DNA from: Prorocentrum cordatum
Taxonomy: Eukaryota > Sar > Dinophyceae > Prorocentrales > Prorocentraceae
NCBI GenBank assembly: GCA_963575745.1
Contig: CAUYUJ010018568.1
Location: forward strand, 85,001-149,000
Length of the DNA: 64,000 nucleotides
Direction: 5' to 3'
Each line of letters begins with the position of its first letter. Position 1 is the first letter of the stretch. Positions 10,038 through 19,689 of the stretch are shown here, one piece after another. Below the pieces are notes generated by a model. It made no database searches and had not been told where the DNA came from. It saw nothing but the letters and a program-made list of their open reading frames with translations. The position numbers were made by a program, and so were the translations under genes.

Positions 10038-13000
10038 ATGGATGCGAATGCCAGGGTCGGCCAGCACACCACAGCTGAGATCGGCAACCACGGTGCCGCC
10101 CAGGAGAACGAGGCAGGTGCTGCGCTGAGGCACTTTGCGGCCAAGGTGCCAGTGTGCTTGCCAAGTACCCTGCTCCCGTCCAGAGGAGGGCACCATGCGA
10201 CCTGGCGCTGCCCAGGGCGCGAAGGCCAGCGAGGTCACGAGCACAGACTCGACTACGTGTGCATCTCGCCAGGCCTCCTCCAGTACGTCAAAGATCAGGG
10301 AGTCAACCACGACATCGAGCTTGCCATCTCGCAGCAGGATCACTCCCTGGTTGACCTTTTGCTTGAGCTTCCACCGATCGAAGCAGCGCCCCATCCTCCG
10401 ACGTGGAAAGGAGTCGCCGTGGACAAGGCCAAGTTCGGAGTGCCAGAATGCAGGATGCAGTTTGAGGAGTTGACGGGCACCATCCCGGCCTTCCCCCTGG
10501 ACCTACATCCCAACGACCACGCCGACCAGCTGGACAGGGCAGTCAGGGACGCCGCGGAGAAGGCATTCCCGAAGGACCCAGTGAGGGCCAAGCCTGCATG
10601 GACGTCAACCAAGTCAAGGGATCTCTGCTCGCTGAGGTGCAAGGGCACCAAGAACGCCAGCAAAGTCCAGTCCAGGTGCCAGGTCTTCATGGTCAGGGTG
10701 CTGTTTGCGGCGTGGGCGCTGATGCCCAAAGGGGACCTCTGGCTCAACCTACGTACGAGGGAGCTGGACTGCTCGGTCCGCCTTGGCCCTACCTGTGCCA
10801 GAGTGGTGCCGGAGCTGGCTCCTGTCCTTCAAGGATACCGTGAGTTGTTGGACGGCACGGCGCTTCTCATGGCCAAGCAGTTTCCGAGGCCACAGAAGTA
10901 CACTCGCGTGCACAGGCTCCCAGATAAGCATGGAGGCAGGGTACAATTTCACCAGCAGGCGACCAGCAGGACTGGACATACGTCAAACTCCCAGGAGGCT
11001 CGCGGCATAGGGCAAGGGAATGGCACTCATGCTGCAGAGCAAGATGCCGGCCAACATGCACATGAGAAGGGCCTCCTTGACGCCAAGAAGAATGACCATG
11101 CCTCCTCCAGTCCCATGCTTTGCCCGTGGCGGGTCACGATGGATGGCTTCCACGACCCGTTCGACGACCTGGAGGATGAGGAGGAGGCCCAGCCCACTCT
11201 CTTCCAGGGTCAGTGCCTCCCAGAGGAGGTGCAGCAGGAGGAGGCGGGCAGTCCGACGATACGAGCCTGCTCGACGGCATCGGCGGAGTCGACGGCGTCA
11301 GGCTCAGGGAGCAGAGCGTCCTCTCCCACCTCAGGTTCGGGGAGCGGTGCCAGCACACCAAGTGGCCACTGCAGAGAGGACACTTGTGAGCCAAGGACGG
11401 CAACGGCCTCAGCAACTACTCCAGCATCCCGCGGGGCCTCGAGCTCGGCTACGGGTACGGCCGCACCTTCAAGGGCCCCCTGGACCTTGAGTACGGCAAC
11501 TGCCTCGGCTACCTCACCACCATCCCGCAGTGATTCGGGAGCGGCAAATGCTGCGGACGCAGCATCAGCATCGTTCAGTGCTCTGTCTACGGCAGCAGCA
11601 GAAGGTGCTGCCCAGGTCCCAATGACATGGGTAAGGTGGCCAGCGACTCCAAGCAGCACCGCCACCGACCTGGAGGACCAGGTCATGACCCGAGTCCCCC
11701 ATGTCGGGGACTACGTGGGGCGCGCTGGTGGCAGATGGTGTTTGGACCATAGTGACGGCATGCTGCAACCCAAGCACGACGAGCTCTTGTTTAGTCAAGC
11801 CGTCGGGGAAGCATCGGACAACCTGAGTAGGTCCGGCACCAGAAGCGGCCAGCCGCCTGCAGCACAGCAGGGAGGAGCTCAGCAGCCGCCAGCGGACATG
11901 TGCGACCCGCCTTGGGAGGACGAAATTGATGAGGAGGAGGACCTGAGGGAGCACATGGAGGAGCGCTCCAGCTTCTGGGTCTACAACTTGGTGGAGGCGG
12001 AGGGCAGCCACAGGTCATGGAAGGTGTGGTGTGTACCCGTCGTCAAGCATCTCCTGCGCCGCCACCCTGCACGGCTACGTTCCATCCAGGACACCAGGGA
12101 CGGCGAGTCCAGGCAAATCGACCGCATCGCAGAGGACATCTGCGAGGCTGCATGGCGCAACACGGCCGACCGCAGGGCCGGGATGATCAACTGGATCTGG
12201 TGGCAGGATCGCCAAGGTGAGCATGACAGCAGGGACAGGCTGGTGGCGGAGCACTGGCGCACCCTGGACAACATCCGTGCTGAATTTCGAGGTCTATTGG
12301 GGAGGCATGCTCCGCCTGAAGGTACAAGGCGGCGTAGGCGACTTGAAGCACCAGATCCACCAGCAGGAGCAGGTGCTGACGAGTGGCGAGGTGAAGCTGA
12401 TGGAGGCAGCCGCGTTTTGCCGAAGTCAGAGCGGGACGCCTCGGTGCTCCTCGAGCCGAGAGCGTCCCAAGTCGTCGCCACTGGTCTGCCGGATGCCTCG
12501 TTTGGCCACGTTTTGCCAAGGTCAGAACCGCCAGCCCCGGTGCTCCTCGAGCCGAGGGCTGGCTACACGTCGCCACGGCTATCGGATTCGCGCCCAGGTG
12601 CAAGGATCCAGCATAGAAGGACGTGCTCCCTTCAGCCGGCCAGGGTGCGCCCAGACGGACACCTCTTCCTAGAGCCGATGGTACTGAGGCCGACCCAGTT
12701 CACCATGAACCTGCTGAAGGATGCCGTGTCATCCTGGACGGAGCTCCTGCCCGACCTCTTCAGCATGACTACGAGGCTCCTGCAGAAAGCAGCGGCTCTA
12801 CGAGAGTGGGCCTGGCGAGTCTCCCTGCGCGCAGTCCAGAGCTCGCTCAAGGACGACGCCAACATGCACTACGCGAGGATCGCAGCCGACATCGGTGACG
12901 CGTGGAGCAACAGCCAGTCCAAGCGTGCCTACGCCAGGCTGCGAGGCATGGGGATCGGCTCGGAAAAGAAACGCATGCAGTCCACCTTACCCATGGTTCG

Positions 13001-16000
13001 CAAGTTGGACGGCAGCATGGCGCAGGACGCCCACGAAGCAGGAGATCGGTGGGTCCAGCACTTTGCCTTGGTCGAGTGTGCGGCAGATGTGCCGATCTCT
13101 GAGGTTGAGATGTTCGACGGGTTCTTTGAGGAGCTGCCGCAGAACCACACTCTCGAGCTGGCGTGCATCCCCTCGCTCACGGAGCTGGAGAGGGCCCTCC
13201 ACGTGGCCAAGGACACAGCAGCAGGGGTCGATGGCTTCCAGGGGCGCTTCTGCAAGGAGTTTGCGAAGCCGCTCGCCAGGGCCTACATGCCGCTACTCAC
13301 CAAGTTCTCCATCATGGGCGTGGAGCCGGTGCAGTGGAAGGGGGGCTACTACCGCCACCACCACAAGAAGAAGGCCATCGAGGAGTGCGCCAACCACAGG
13401 TGCTTCGCAGTCACTGCCACCATCGGCAAGCGAGCCCGACACTGCATCCGTGAGCGGTTGTCGCCGCACATGCCCAGTCTGGTGGGCCCCAGGCAGTTTG
13501 GAGGCATCCAGCGACGGGGCACACAGCACGCGCTCATCCTCATACGGCTCCTCCAGGCCACGGCAATGGCCAAGTCTACCACGTTTGCCGCCTTCTTCCT
13601 AGATGCCAAGGACGCGTTCTACTCGCTCGTGAGGGAGCTTGTCCTGCACACCACCACGAGCGAGTCTGGCCTCGATGCCATCTCGAAGTCCACGGGTGTG
13701 CCCGAGGACGCGCGCCGACTCCTCAGGCAGACGATTGGAGGGCCCCCAATCCTAGAGAGAAAGGGTGTGTGTGGGCACCTCCGAGCGCTGATCTCCGAGC
13801 AGTACAGGGCCTCCTGGTTTGTGTGCGAAGGCTCCGACCACGTTGCCCTTGGCACCAAGTCGTCCATCCCAGGTCAGCCCCTGGCGGACCAGATCTACGA
13901 GATAGCGATGGGTGAGATCACCGAGCTCATCGAACAGCGACTCCATGCTGCAGGGCTAGGCGTCTGGGTAATGGGCACGGACTCCAGGTCCCTGGCGGAC
14001 CAGCTCGACAGCGAGGACGAGTGGCAGGAGCTCCCGTCTCACAGCGTTGCCTTCGCGGACGACGGCAGCTTCTTCTACCTCGGCGAGGCCAGCGGTGCTG
14101 CAGAGGCCCTGGCCCTTGCGGGCGGCATCATTCTGGATGCCTACGCCGAGTATGGCCTACGGCTCAACCTGGACCCAGGCAAGTCGGAGGCACTCTTCAT
14201 GTTTGCGGGGAAGGGCTCCAAGGCTGCCAAGCACGACGCGTGGCACGTCCGCCAGGGCAGTCTTGCCCTAGTCTCCAAGTACTTCGAGGACCCGTCCGTC
14301 AGGCTGGTCAACTCCCACGTCCAGCTGGGCACGGTGATCGACGACCACGGCGCCATGTACCCCGAGCTCTACCGCAGGGCACAGACCACCAGCAAGCAGC
14401 TGAGCCAACTCAGGCGCAAAGTCTGCAGAGAGCCAGGGGTCCCGAGGGCGGCCAAGATGGAGTTCGCGGATTCCCTGATCCTTGGATCCAGGGCATACTC
14501 CATGGGCAGCTGGATGGGCCTCACAGTCGCGGAGAGCAAGTATTTCCATGGTATGATCATGTCAGTCTACAGGGCGGCCACGTCCAGCTCGCCCGTCAGA
14601 CGGACTGAAGAGGAGGAGGGCGGCGAGCTCGAGAAAACGCCCGACGCTGCGGATGACCACGTCCTCCTCCGAGCAGGCAGGTCAAGGCCAGCCGACCTCT
14701 TGAAGGTCGCCCGCCTCCGCCTGTATGGGGAGCTGCTCCAATCAGGCCCCCCAGTGGCATTTGCCCTCATGGCAGGGCTGCTGATGGCCCCAGCGCCAGC
14801 CAGGCGTCGATCCTGGCCAGCTCTCCTACTGGATGACCTGCAGTGGCTCAGGCAGTTCTCCCACGCCTACGATGACCTGCCGCACCCTGTGGTGGATATC
14901 AGGCCGTGGGAGAGGAAGATCCGCAGCTCCCATACCACCTGGAAGCACAGGCTCAACGACGCGCTGAAGGCGGCGGCGGAGGAGCTTGCCAGGAGGACCC
15001 AGGCGCAGGAGGCGGCCCAGCACTTCTTCAAGACGGTGTGGCCAGCAGGTGTGCCTTACTCTACACGGCCAGGGAGCCCATTCGGACCACCAGCACAGGA
15101 TGGACCAGCAACAGCTTGCGCAGAGGGGTGTTCCCAAAGTGCAGCCGTGTCTGGGTGGAGCTGCCCATGGTGTGCCAGTGGTTTCAAGAAGCTAAGGGGC
15201 CTACGAGTGCACATCTCCAGGGAGCACTGGAGGATGCAGGACCTGGCGCGCAGGTGGCTGCAAGGGGCAACACAGTGCCCGACCTGCCTGATGCAGTTCG
15301 AGGGCGAGCACCACCTGATCGAGCACGCGGCCCACGGCTCGCCCGGCTGCCTGCTGCAGATCGCCATGGCCTGCGTCCCCGAGGACCTGAGAGGCGAGGC
15401 CGTGCAAGTGGCGGCCCCGCTCCCGAAGGGTGGCTTCCGCAAGCGCGTCAACGTGCCGGCGCAGCGAGCAGCAGGGCCACATAACCCACGCCTGCAGTGG
15501 GAGGATCTGCTGAAGGAGGGCCACTACATGGAGGCGAAGCACATGGCGGCCACGCTGATCAGATCCGACTACGCGCTGGACGAGAAGGCGGTGAATGTTC
15601 TCCTTGCTCGTGAAGGGGCCGCCCAGCCAGCAGCCGAGGAGGATGACACCCCCTTCGAGCGCTACACGCTGGACCAGTTTCCGACGGGCAAGTACGAGGG
15701 CATCGCGACGGAGCAGCTGCCCTGGAGGCCGAGGCGAAGGGAGGTCTTTGTCCTCAACCTCTTCTGCGGGGTCCGCAGGACAGACGACATCCAAGACTGC
15801 CTCGAAGCGAGCATCAGCTACGAGCAGATCAGCACGACGATCCAGATCGTGGTGCTCAGCATTGATGTCGCCATCGACGCGGAGAGGTGCGACCTGATGA
15901 AGTCGAGCAACCTCCGCACCTTCGGCGACGCCATCCGATCCCACCAGGTGATCCTCACGGGCGGCGGCCCGCCATGTGAGACGTGGAGTGCGGCGAGGTG

Positions 16001-17291
16001 GTCGGACATGCCAGGGCCGCCGCCGCTGAGGACTCACGACGAGTACTGGGGGGTGCTGCACGCCGCCCCCAAGCAGCGGCTGCAACTGGCGGTCGGCAAC
16101 GCGCTGCTCCAGGCCATGGTCCAGCTGATGGCCGACCACCTGGCAGCGGGCAGCGCGGCATGGATGGAGCACCCCATCCCGGCGCACTGGCGCCGCGAGG
16201 CAGTGACGAGCTGGACGTGGGAGCCACTCCTGGCGCTGCAGTCGTGCCCAGTCGTCAGCACCACGGACTTCGACCAGTGCGAGCACGGCGGCAAGGCTGG
16301 CAGGGCGCCGACGAGGATCGTCGGCGTGCGAGTGAGCGGCCTGCACCGGCGCTTGAGAGCGACGCCCGGACAGGGGCGTTGCTCGCATGGACGTGGAGCG
16401 CACTCAGTGCTCCTGGGTAAAGCAGAGACGGGGGGGGAGTTTAAAACGGCGGCCAAGAAGGTCTACCCCCCCGGCCTTTGCAGGGCCCTGGCCGAGTCGA
16501 TTGTCCAGACGGTTGCTGATTTTTCGGCCCTGGATCCTGGGGCCGGGTCTCAGACCGAGTTGAGTAGTCCTGAGGTGGAGGGTCTTCGGGATTTTTTCGT
16601 TGGGTCCATACCTGAGGAGGGTGTTGCTTGGGCGCCGGATTTTAGGGCTGGGCCTAGGGGCTCTCGGCCCGATCCCGAGAGGGAGCGCTTCAGGCGCCCT
16701 CTGGTCCGGGCGTTCTCGGGGTCCCAGTGCACCCCTCCCCCAGGCCCCAGCCAGCCGCCAGGCAGCCTGGCCCCCAGGTTGGACCCCCCCGAGGACCCCA
16801 CCCAAGAGGACCTGTTACGTAGGCTCCGTTGGGCTCGCCTCTCCCTTTGTTCCCCCTGCCCCGCCTCCCTCGCCTCTCCCGCCCCCTCCCCCCCTCCTCA
16901 GCGAGTCCCAACGCGAGCGAATTCGAGCGAACCGAGCCGAGGCGATGAGGAGGCGCCATGTAAGACGTGCCCCATGGATCGCTCAATCCGGCTTTGGGTT
17001 CCTCTTTTAGAATTTGCTCCTCCCCTTTCCCAAGGGCTGGTTGAGCGCATAGCACGCCCTCAAGGTGGGCTATGCCCGACGCGCACATCAGCGGTGCGTG
17101 TCGGAGTCCTCTCGGCGCGTCGATTCCCGACCGAGGCCGCAGTGATCCCGCTGATCCCTCTCCTCCCCCTCTCCCTCCCCCTCCCTCCCCCTCCTGCTCC
17201 CCCATCCTGCTCTCCCGCCGCCTCGGGCTCTGGGCGTGCTATGGGGTTCTCTGTCGCCCTCCCATTGCATGGCCAGTGCCCGCGGCCTTAG
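10038..17291 (+). CDS. LINE ORF2, 3' part: APE C-terminus, reverse transcriptase, C2H2 fingers, C5-MTase-like domain
   Basis: An open frame of 2417 codons. Residues 1-~115 complete the endonuclease: D2-A-N4, HRLDYV with D72, and D101-H102. A long low-complexity acidic and Ser/Thr/Ala-rich linker follows to ~880. The RT lies at ~1040-1420: AAGVDGF in the fingers, motif A LDAKDAF (D1189), motif B PGQPLAD (~1278-1284), motif C FADD (D1341, D1342) and motif D LNLDPGKSEALF. A C2H2 finger sits at C1709-x2-C1712-x12-H1725-x4-H1730 and a second at C1747-x2-C1750 with H1763/H1766. Residues ~1903-2140 resemble C5-cytosine methyltransferases: motif I VLNLFCG (1905-1911), motif IV GGPPCETWS with C1980, and E2044 in a motif VI-like EHP. 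Another conserved-looking stretch (FKTAAKKVYP) ends near 16500. The tail beyond ~16900 is low complexity and may not be protein. Confidence 0.85.
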   Translation: MDANARVGQHTTAEIGNHGAAQENEAGAALRHFAAKVPVCLPSTLLPSRGGHHATWRCPGREGQRGHEHRLDYVCISPGLLQYVKDQGVNHDIELAISQQDHSLVDLLLELPPIEAAPHPPTWKGVAVDKAKFGVPECRMQFEELTGTIPAFPLDLHPNDHADQLDRAVRDAAEKAFPKDPVRAKPAWTSTKSRDLCSLRCKGTKNASKVQSRCQVFMVRVLFAAWALMPKGDLWLNLRTRELDCSVRLGPTCARVVPELAPVLQGYRELLDGTALLMAKQFPRPQKYTRVHRLPDKHGGRVQFHQQATSRTGHTSNSQEARGIGQGNGTHAAEQDAGQHAHEKGLLDAKKNDHASSSPMLCPWRVTMDGFHDPFDDLEDEEEAQPTLFQGQCLPEEVQQEEAGSPTIRACSTASAESTASGSGSRASSPTSGSGSGASTPSGHCREDTCEPRTATASATTPASRGASSSATGTAAPSRAPWTLSTATASATSPPSRSDSGAANAADAASASFSALSTAAAEGAAQVPMTWVRWPATPSSTATDLEDQVMTRVPHVGDYVGRAGGRWCLDHSDGMLQPKHDELLFSQAVGEASDNLSRSGTRSGQPPAAQQGGAQQPPADMCDPPWEDEIDEEEDLREHMEERSSFWVYNLVEAEGSHRSWKVWCVPVVKHLLRRHPARLRSIQDTRDGESRQIDRIAEDICEAAWRNTADRRAGMINWIWWQDRQGEHDSRDRLVAEHWRTLDNIRAEFRGLLGRHAPPEGTRRRRRLEAPDPPAGAGADEWRGEADGGSRVLPKSERDASVLLEPRASQVVATGLPDASFGHVLPRSEPPAPVLLEPRAGYTSPRLSDSRPGARIQHRRTCSLQPARVRPDGHLFLEPMVLRPTQFTMNLLKDAVSSWTELLPDLFSMTTRLLQKAAALREWAWRVSLRAVQSSLKDDANMHYARIAADIGDAWSNSQSKRAYARLRGMGIGSEKKRMQSTLPMVRKLDGSMAQDAHEAGDRWVQHFALVECAADVPISEVEMFDGFFEELPQNHTLELACIPSLTELERALHVAKDTAAGVDGFQGRFCKEFAKPLARAYMPLLTKFSIMGVEPVQWKGGYYRHHHKKKAIEECANHRCFAVTATIGKRARHCIRERLSPHMPSLVGPRQFGGIQRRGTQHALILIRLLQATAMAKSTTFAAFFLDAKDAFYSLVRELVLHTTTSESGLDAISKSTGVPEDARRLLRQTIGGPPILERKGVCGHLRALISEQYRASWFVCEGSDHVALGTKSSIPGQPLADQIYEIAMGEITELIEQRLHAAGLGVWVMGTDSRSLADQLDSEDEWQELPSHSVAFADDGSFFYLGEASGAAEALALAGGIILDAYAEYGLRLNLDPGKSEALFMFAGKGSKAAKHDAWHVRQGSLALVSKYFEDPSVRLVNSHVQLGTVIDDHGAMYPELYRRAQTTSKQLSQLRRKVCREPGVPRAAKMEFADSLILGSRAYSMGSWMGLTVAESKYFHGMIMSVYRAATSSSPVRRTEEEEGGELEKTPDAADDHVLLRAGRSRPADLLKVARLRLYGELLQSGPPVAFALMAGLLMAPAPARRRSWPALLLDDLQWLRQFSHAYDDLPHPVVDIRPWERKIRSSHTTWKHRLNDALKAAAEELARRTQAQEAAQHFFKTVWPAGVPYSTRPGSPFGPPAQDGPATACAEGCSQSAAVSGWSCPWCASGFKKLRGLRVHISREHWRMQDLARRWLQGATQCPTCLMQFEGEHHLIEHAAHGSPGCLLQIAMACVPEDLRGEAVQVAAPLPKGGFRKRVNVPAQRAAGPHNPRLQWEDLLKEGHYMEAKHMAATLIRSDYALDEKAVNVLLAREGAAQPAAEEDDTPFERYTLDQFPTGKYEGIATEQLPWRPRRREVFVLNLFCGVRRTDDIQDCLEASISYEQISTTIQIVVLSIDVAIDAERCDLMKSSNLRTFGDAIRSHQVILTGGGPPCETWSAARWSDMPGPPPLRTHDEYWGVLHAAPKQRLQLAVGNALLQAMVQLMADHLAAGSAAWMEHPIPAHWRREAVTSWTWEPLLALQSCPVVSTTDFDQCEHGGKAGRAPTRIVGVRVSGLHRRLRATPGQGRCSHGRGAHSVLLGKAETGGEFKTAAKKVYPPGLCRALAESIVQTVADFSALDPGAGSQTELSSPEVEGLRDFFVGSIPEEGVAWAPDFRAGPRGSRPDPERERFRRPLVRAFSGSQCTPPPGPSQPPGSLAPRLDPPEDPTQEDLLRRLRWARLSLCSPCPASLASPAPSPPPQRVPTRANSSEPSRGDEEAPCKTCPMDRSIRLWVPLLEFAPPLSQGLVERIARPQGGLCPTRTSAVRVGVLSARRFPTEAAVIPLIPLLPLSLPLPPPPAPPSCSPAASGSGRAMGFSVALPLHGQCPRP
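15744..16530 (+). other. C5-methyltransferase-like domain at the C-terminus of LINE ORF2
   Basis: Seen: LNLFCG (SAM-binding motif I position), an acidic strand end VLSIDVAID (motif II position), TGGGPPCETWSAARW (motif IV, nucleophilic Cys1980) and WMEHP (motif VI position, ENV in canonical enzymes). No clear motif VIII QxRxR or motif X was found, so activity is uncertain. Cytosine methyltransferases captured by retrotransposons, including dinoflagellate LINEs, have been described, so the fold call is reasonable. The alternative is a related Rossmann-like domain of unknown function. Confidence 0.55.
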
Positions 17292-17399
17292 ACCTTCGTG
17301 GCTGGCGGAGCACGCGCCAATGCTGTCGGGGCCCCCTCGTCCCCGCTGGGGCGGCCCAAAAGGATGCTGTCCCCGCAGGTCCGCTCGCACCCGCCCCTC

Positions 17400-17475
17400 C
17401 TGGCATCAACCAAACAACAACCTCTCTCCCCCTCTCCCTCCCCGTCCACCTCCCCCTCCTCCTTCTCTGCTTCTT

Positions 17476-17508
<33 letters not shown>

Positions 17509-17702
17509 CCTCCTCCTCCTCCGCCTGCTGCTGCTGCTGCTGTCTCTCCTGCTCCTGCTCCTCCTCCTCCTCCTCCTCCTCCTCCTCCTCCTCCTCCTCC
17601 TCCTCCTCCTCCTCCTCCCCGTCCTTCCCTACTCTGCCTCCTGCTCTTCCTGCTGCTGCTGCTGCTACTGCTGCTGCTGCTACTGCTGCTCCTCCTCCAT
17701 TT

Positions 17703-17735
<33 letters not shown>

Positions 17736-17870
17736 CTCCTCCTCCTCCTTCTCCTTCTCCTCCTCCTCCTCCTCCTCCTCCTCCTCCTCTTTCTCCTCTT
17801 CCTCCTTCTCCTCCCCCTTCTCCTTCTCGTCCTCCTGCTCCTACTCCTCCTCCTGCTCCCCCGATCTGCT
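17400..17870. repeat. CTC/TTC/CTG low-complexity tract
   Basis: Begins with a (TTC)n run (17468-17506), then a CTG/CTC mixture and long CTC arrays. Every frame is open and encodes homopolymeric residues. Confidence 0.9.
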
Positions 17871-18420
17871 CTTTGAATTTGCGGTCCCCCAGTTCCTCCC
17901 CTTCACCTTCCCATTCGTTGGTGTACTCGTGCTCGCTGAAGGCTTGGATATGCAGCTCGTGCGGGTTTTCCGGCTGCGAACAGTTTTTGAAGCCGCTGGC
18001 CGAGCGATTTGCTGAGCATCGCAATGCACCCCGTCAGAGATGTCTCGACAGTTTTCGTGATGGGCCATGGCTCAAGGACCAATGCTCGAACCGGGGTGAG
18101 TCCTCGAAACTCGTTTTGGTTTCGGATTCGGATTCTGAACGCGAGCGGGGTTCATTTACTCAATCCGCTCTCCCTGCCCTCCCCCTCCCTTAGTGGGCCC
18201 CGGAAACGGCATGGCTGTTTTTCCACCGGTTTCGAACAAGTGCCTCTTGACAATGGAAGCGGTAAACACGGCGGTTGAAAACGGCAAAACAACAGCTCAG
18301 GGATTGGAGCCGGAACCAGAACCGGAAACAAACGGCGACGGAACCGGCAAACGAATGGCGACGGAACCGGCAAATTTATCCTGGCGACGGACATATCCCA
18401 TAACCATATGCAATTGTGAG
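17871..18420 (+). other. Unassigned stretch with one protein-like reading
   Basis: The plus frame that ends at 18193 gives a non-repetitive segment with closely spaced cysteines (AWICSSCGFSGCEQFLKPLA) followed by charged sequence. I do not recognise a family. It could be a gene fragment or the degraded 3' part of a mobile element. No start codon can be chosen because the frame enters from a microsatellite. Confidence 0.25.
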
Positions 18421-18427
18421 TACCGCA

Positions 18428-19670
18428 GTTGTGAGCCCCGACTTCGGTGGAGCTCCCTGCGGGGCCACACAACGCGTGAGGGGTGTGCCGAAACGGGTGC
18501 GGTGGCGCCATGCGGACCCTGCCACTGGGGCCTTCGGTGGAGCTCCCTGTGGGACCACGAAGCGTGTGAGGGGTGTGCCGAAACGGGTGCGGTGGCGCCA
18601 TGTGAACCCTGCCAATGGGGCCTTCGGTGGAGCTCCCGGTGGGGCTACGGAACGTGTGAGGGGTGTGACGAAATGGGTGCTGTGGAGCCATGAGAACATT
18701 GTGGTCTTCGGTGGAGCTCCCTATGGGGCCACGAAGCGCGTGAGGGGTGTGCCGAAACGGGTGCGGTGGCGCAATGCGAACCCTGCCACTGTGGCTTTCG
18801 GTGGAGCTCCCTGTGAGGCCACGGAACGTGTGAGGGGTGTGCCGAGATGGGTGCTGTGGCGCCATGCGAACCCTGCCACTGTGGCCTTCGGTGGAGCTCC
18901 CTGTGGGGCTACGGAACGTGTGAGGGGTGTGCCGAAATTAGTGCGGTGGCGCCATGCGAACCCTGCCGCTGGGGCTTTGAGTGGAGCTCCTTCTGGGGCC
19001 ACGAAGCGTGTGAGGGGTGTGCCGAAACGGGTGTGGTGGCGCCATTCGGACCCTGCCGCTGGGGCTTTGAGTGGAGCTCCCTGCGGGGCCACAACACGCG
19101 TGAGGGGTGTGCCGAAATGGGTGCGGTGGCGCCATGCGGTTTCTGCCACTGGGGCCTTCGGTGGAGCTCCCTATGGGGCCACGACGCGTGTGAGGGGTGT
19201 GCCCAAACAGGTGCAGTGGCGCCATTCGCACCCTGCCACTGGGGCCTTCGGTGGAGCTCCCTATGGGGCCACGAAGCGTGTGAGGGGTGTGCCCAAATGG
19301 GTGCGGTGGCGCCATGCGAACCTTTCCACAGGAGCCTTCGGTGGAGCTCTCTATGGGGCCACGAAGCGTGTGAGGGGTGTGCCCACATGGGTGCGGTGGC
19401 GCCATGCGAACCCTGCCACAGGGGCCTTCGGTGGAACTCCCTGTGGGGCCACGGAACATGTGAGGGGTGTGCCGAAACGGGTGCTGTGGCGCCATGCGAA
19501 CCCTGCCACTGTGGCCTTCGGTGGAGCTCCTTGTGGGGCTACGGAACGTGTGAGGGGTGTGCCGCCGAAATTGGTGCGTAGGCGCCATGCGAACCTTGCT
19601 GCTGGGGCTTTGAGTGGAGCTCCCTGTAGGGCCACGAAGCGCTTTATTGGGTATGCCGAAACGGAAACAT
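18428..19670. repeat. 90-bp tandem minisatellite, about 14 units
   Basis: The word cttcggtggagctcc (or ctttgagtggagctcc) recurs at 18442, 18532, 18622, 18706, then every 90 bp from ~18796 to 19516, and last near 19608. One unit has lost 6 bp and one has gained about 3, both multiples of three. Because 90 is divisible by 3, any frame without a stop in the unit stays open. Two plus-strand and at least two minus-strand frames are open over hundreds of codons with 30-residue repeats such as FGGAPCGATKRVRGVPKRVR. No start codon or flanking gene structure supports a real protein. Confidence 0.9.
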
Positions 19671-19689
19671 GCGGAGGCCAGAGGCAAGG

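Larger units (their letters stand above)
7105..17291 (+). mobile_element. Large LINE (non-LTR retrotransposon): ZnF ORF1; RNH-APE-RT-C2H2-MTase-like ORF2
   Basis: One element oriented left to right. ORF1 (7105-8529) is a nucleic-acid-binding type protein. ORF2 (8671-~16530 or later) holds an RNase H-like domain, an APE-type endonuclease, a reverse transcriptase, two zinc fingers and a C5-methyltransferase-like domain. No LTRs, integrase or protease are seen, and an APE endonuclease joined to an RT defines a LINE. The exact 5' and 3' ends and any target-site duplication could not be identified; the right limit given is the last stop of the ORF2 frame, while recognisable homology ends near 16530. 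Two lesions or recoding points (TGA at 8527-8529, frameshift near 10014-10029) suggest a recently inactivated copy, or base errors. Confidence 0.9.

Noticed and set aside
7105-17291. LTR retrotransposon or integrated virus
   Set aside because: No LTRs, protease, integrase or capsid; an APE endonuclease with a non-LTR type RT identifies a LINE.
18066-18077. CCATGGCTCAAG as a relict spliced leader
   Set aside because: It lacks three T of the leader core, has no gene directly downstream and is short enough to occur by chance.
18428-19670. CRISPR array
   Set aside because: Contiguous 90-bp units without unique spacers, in eukaryotic DNA, and no cas genes.
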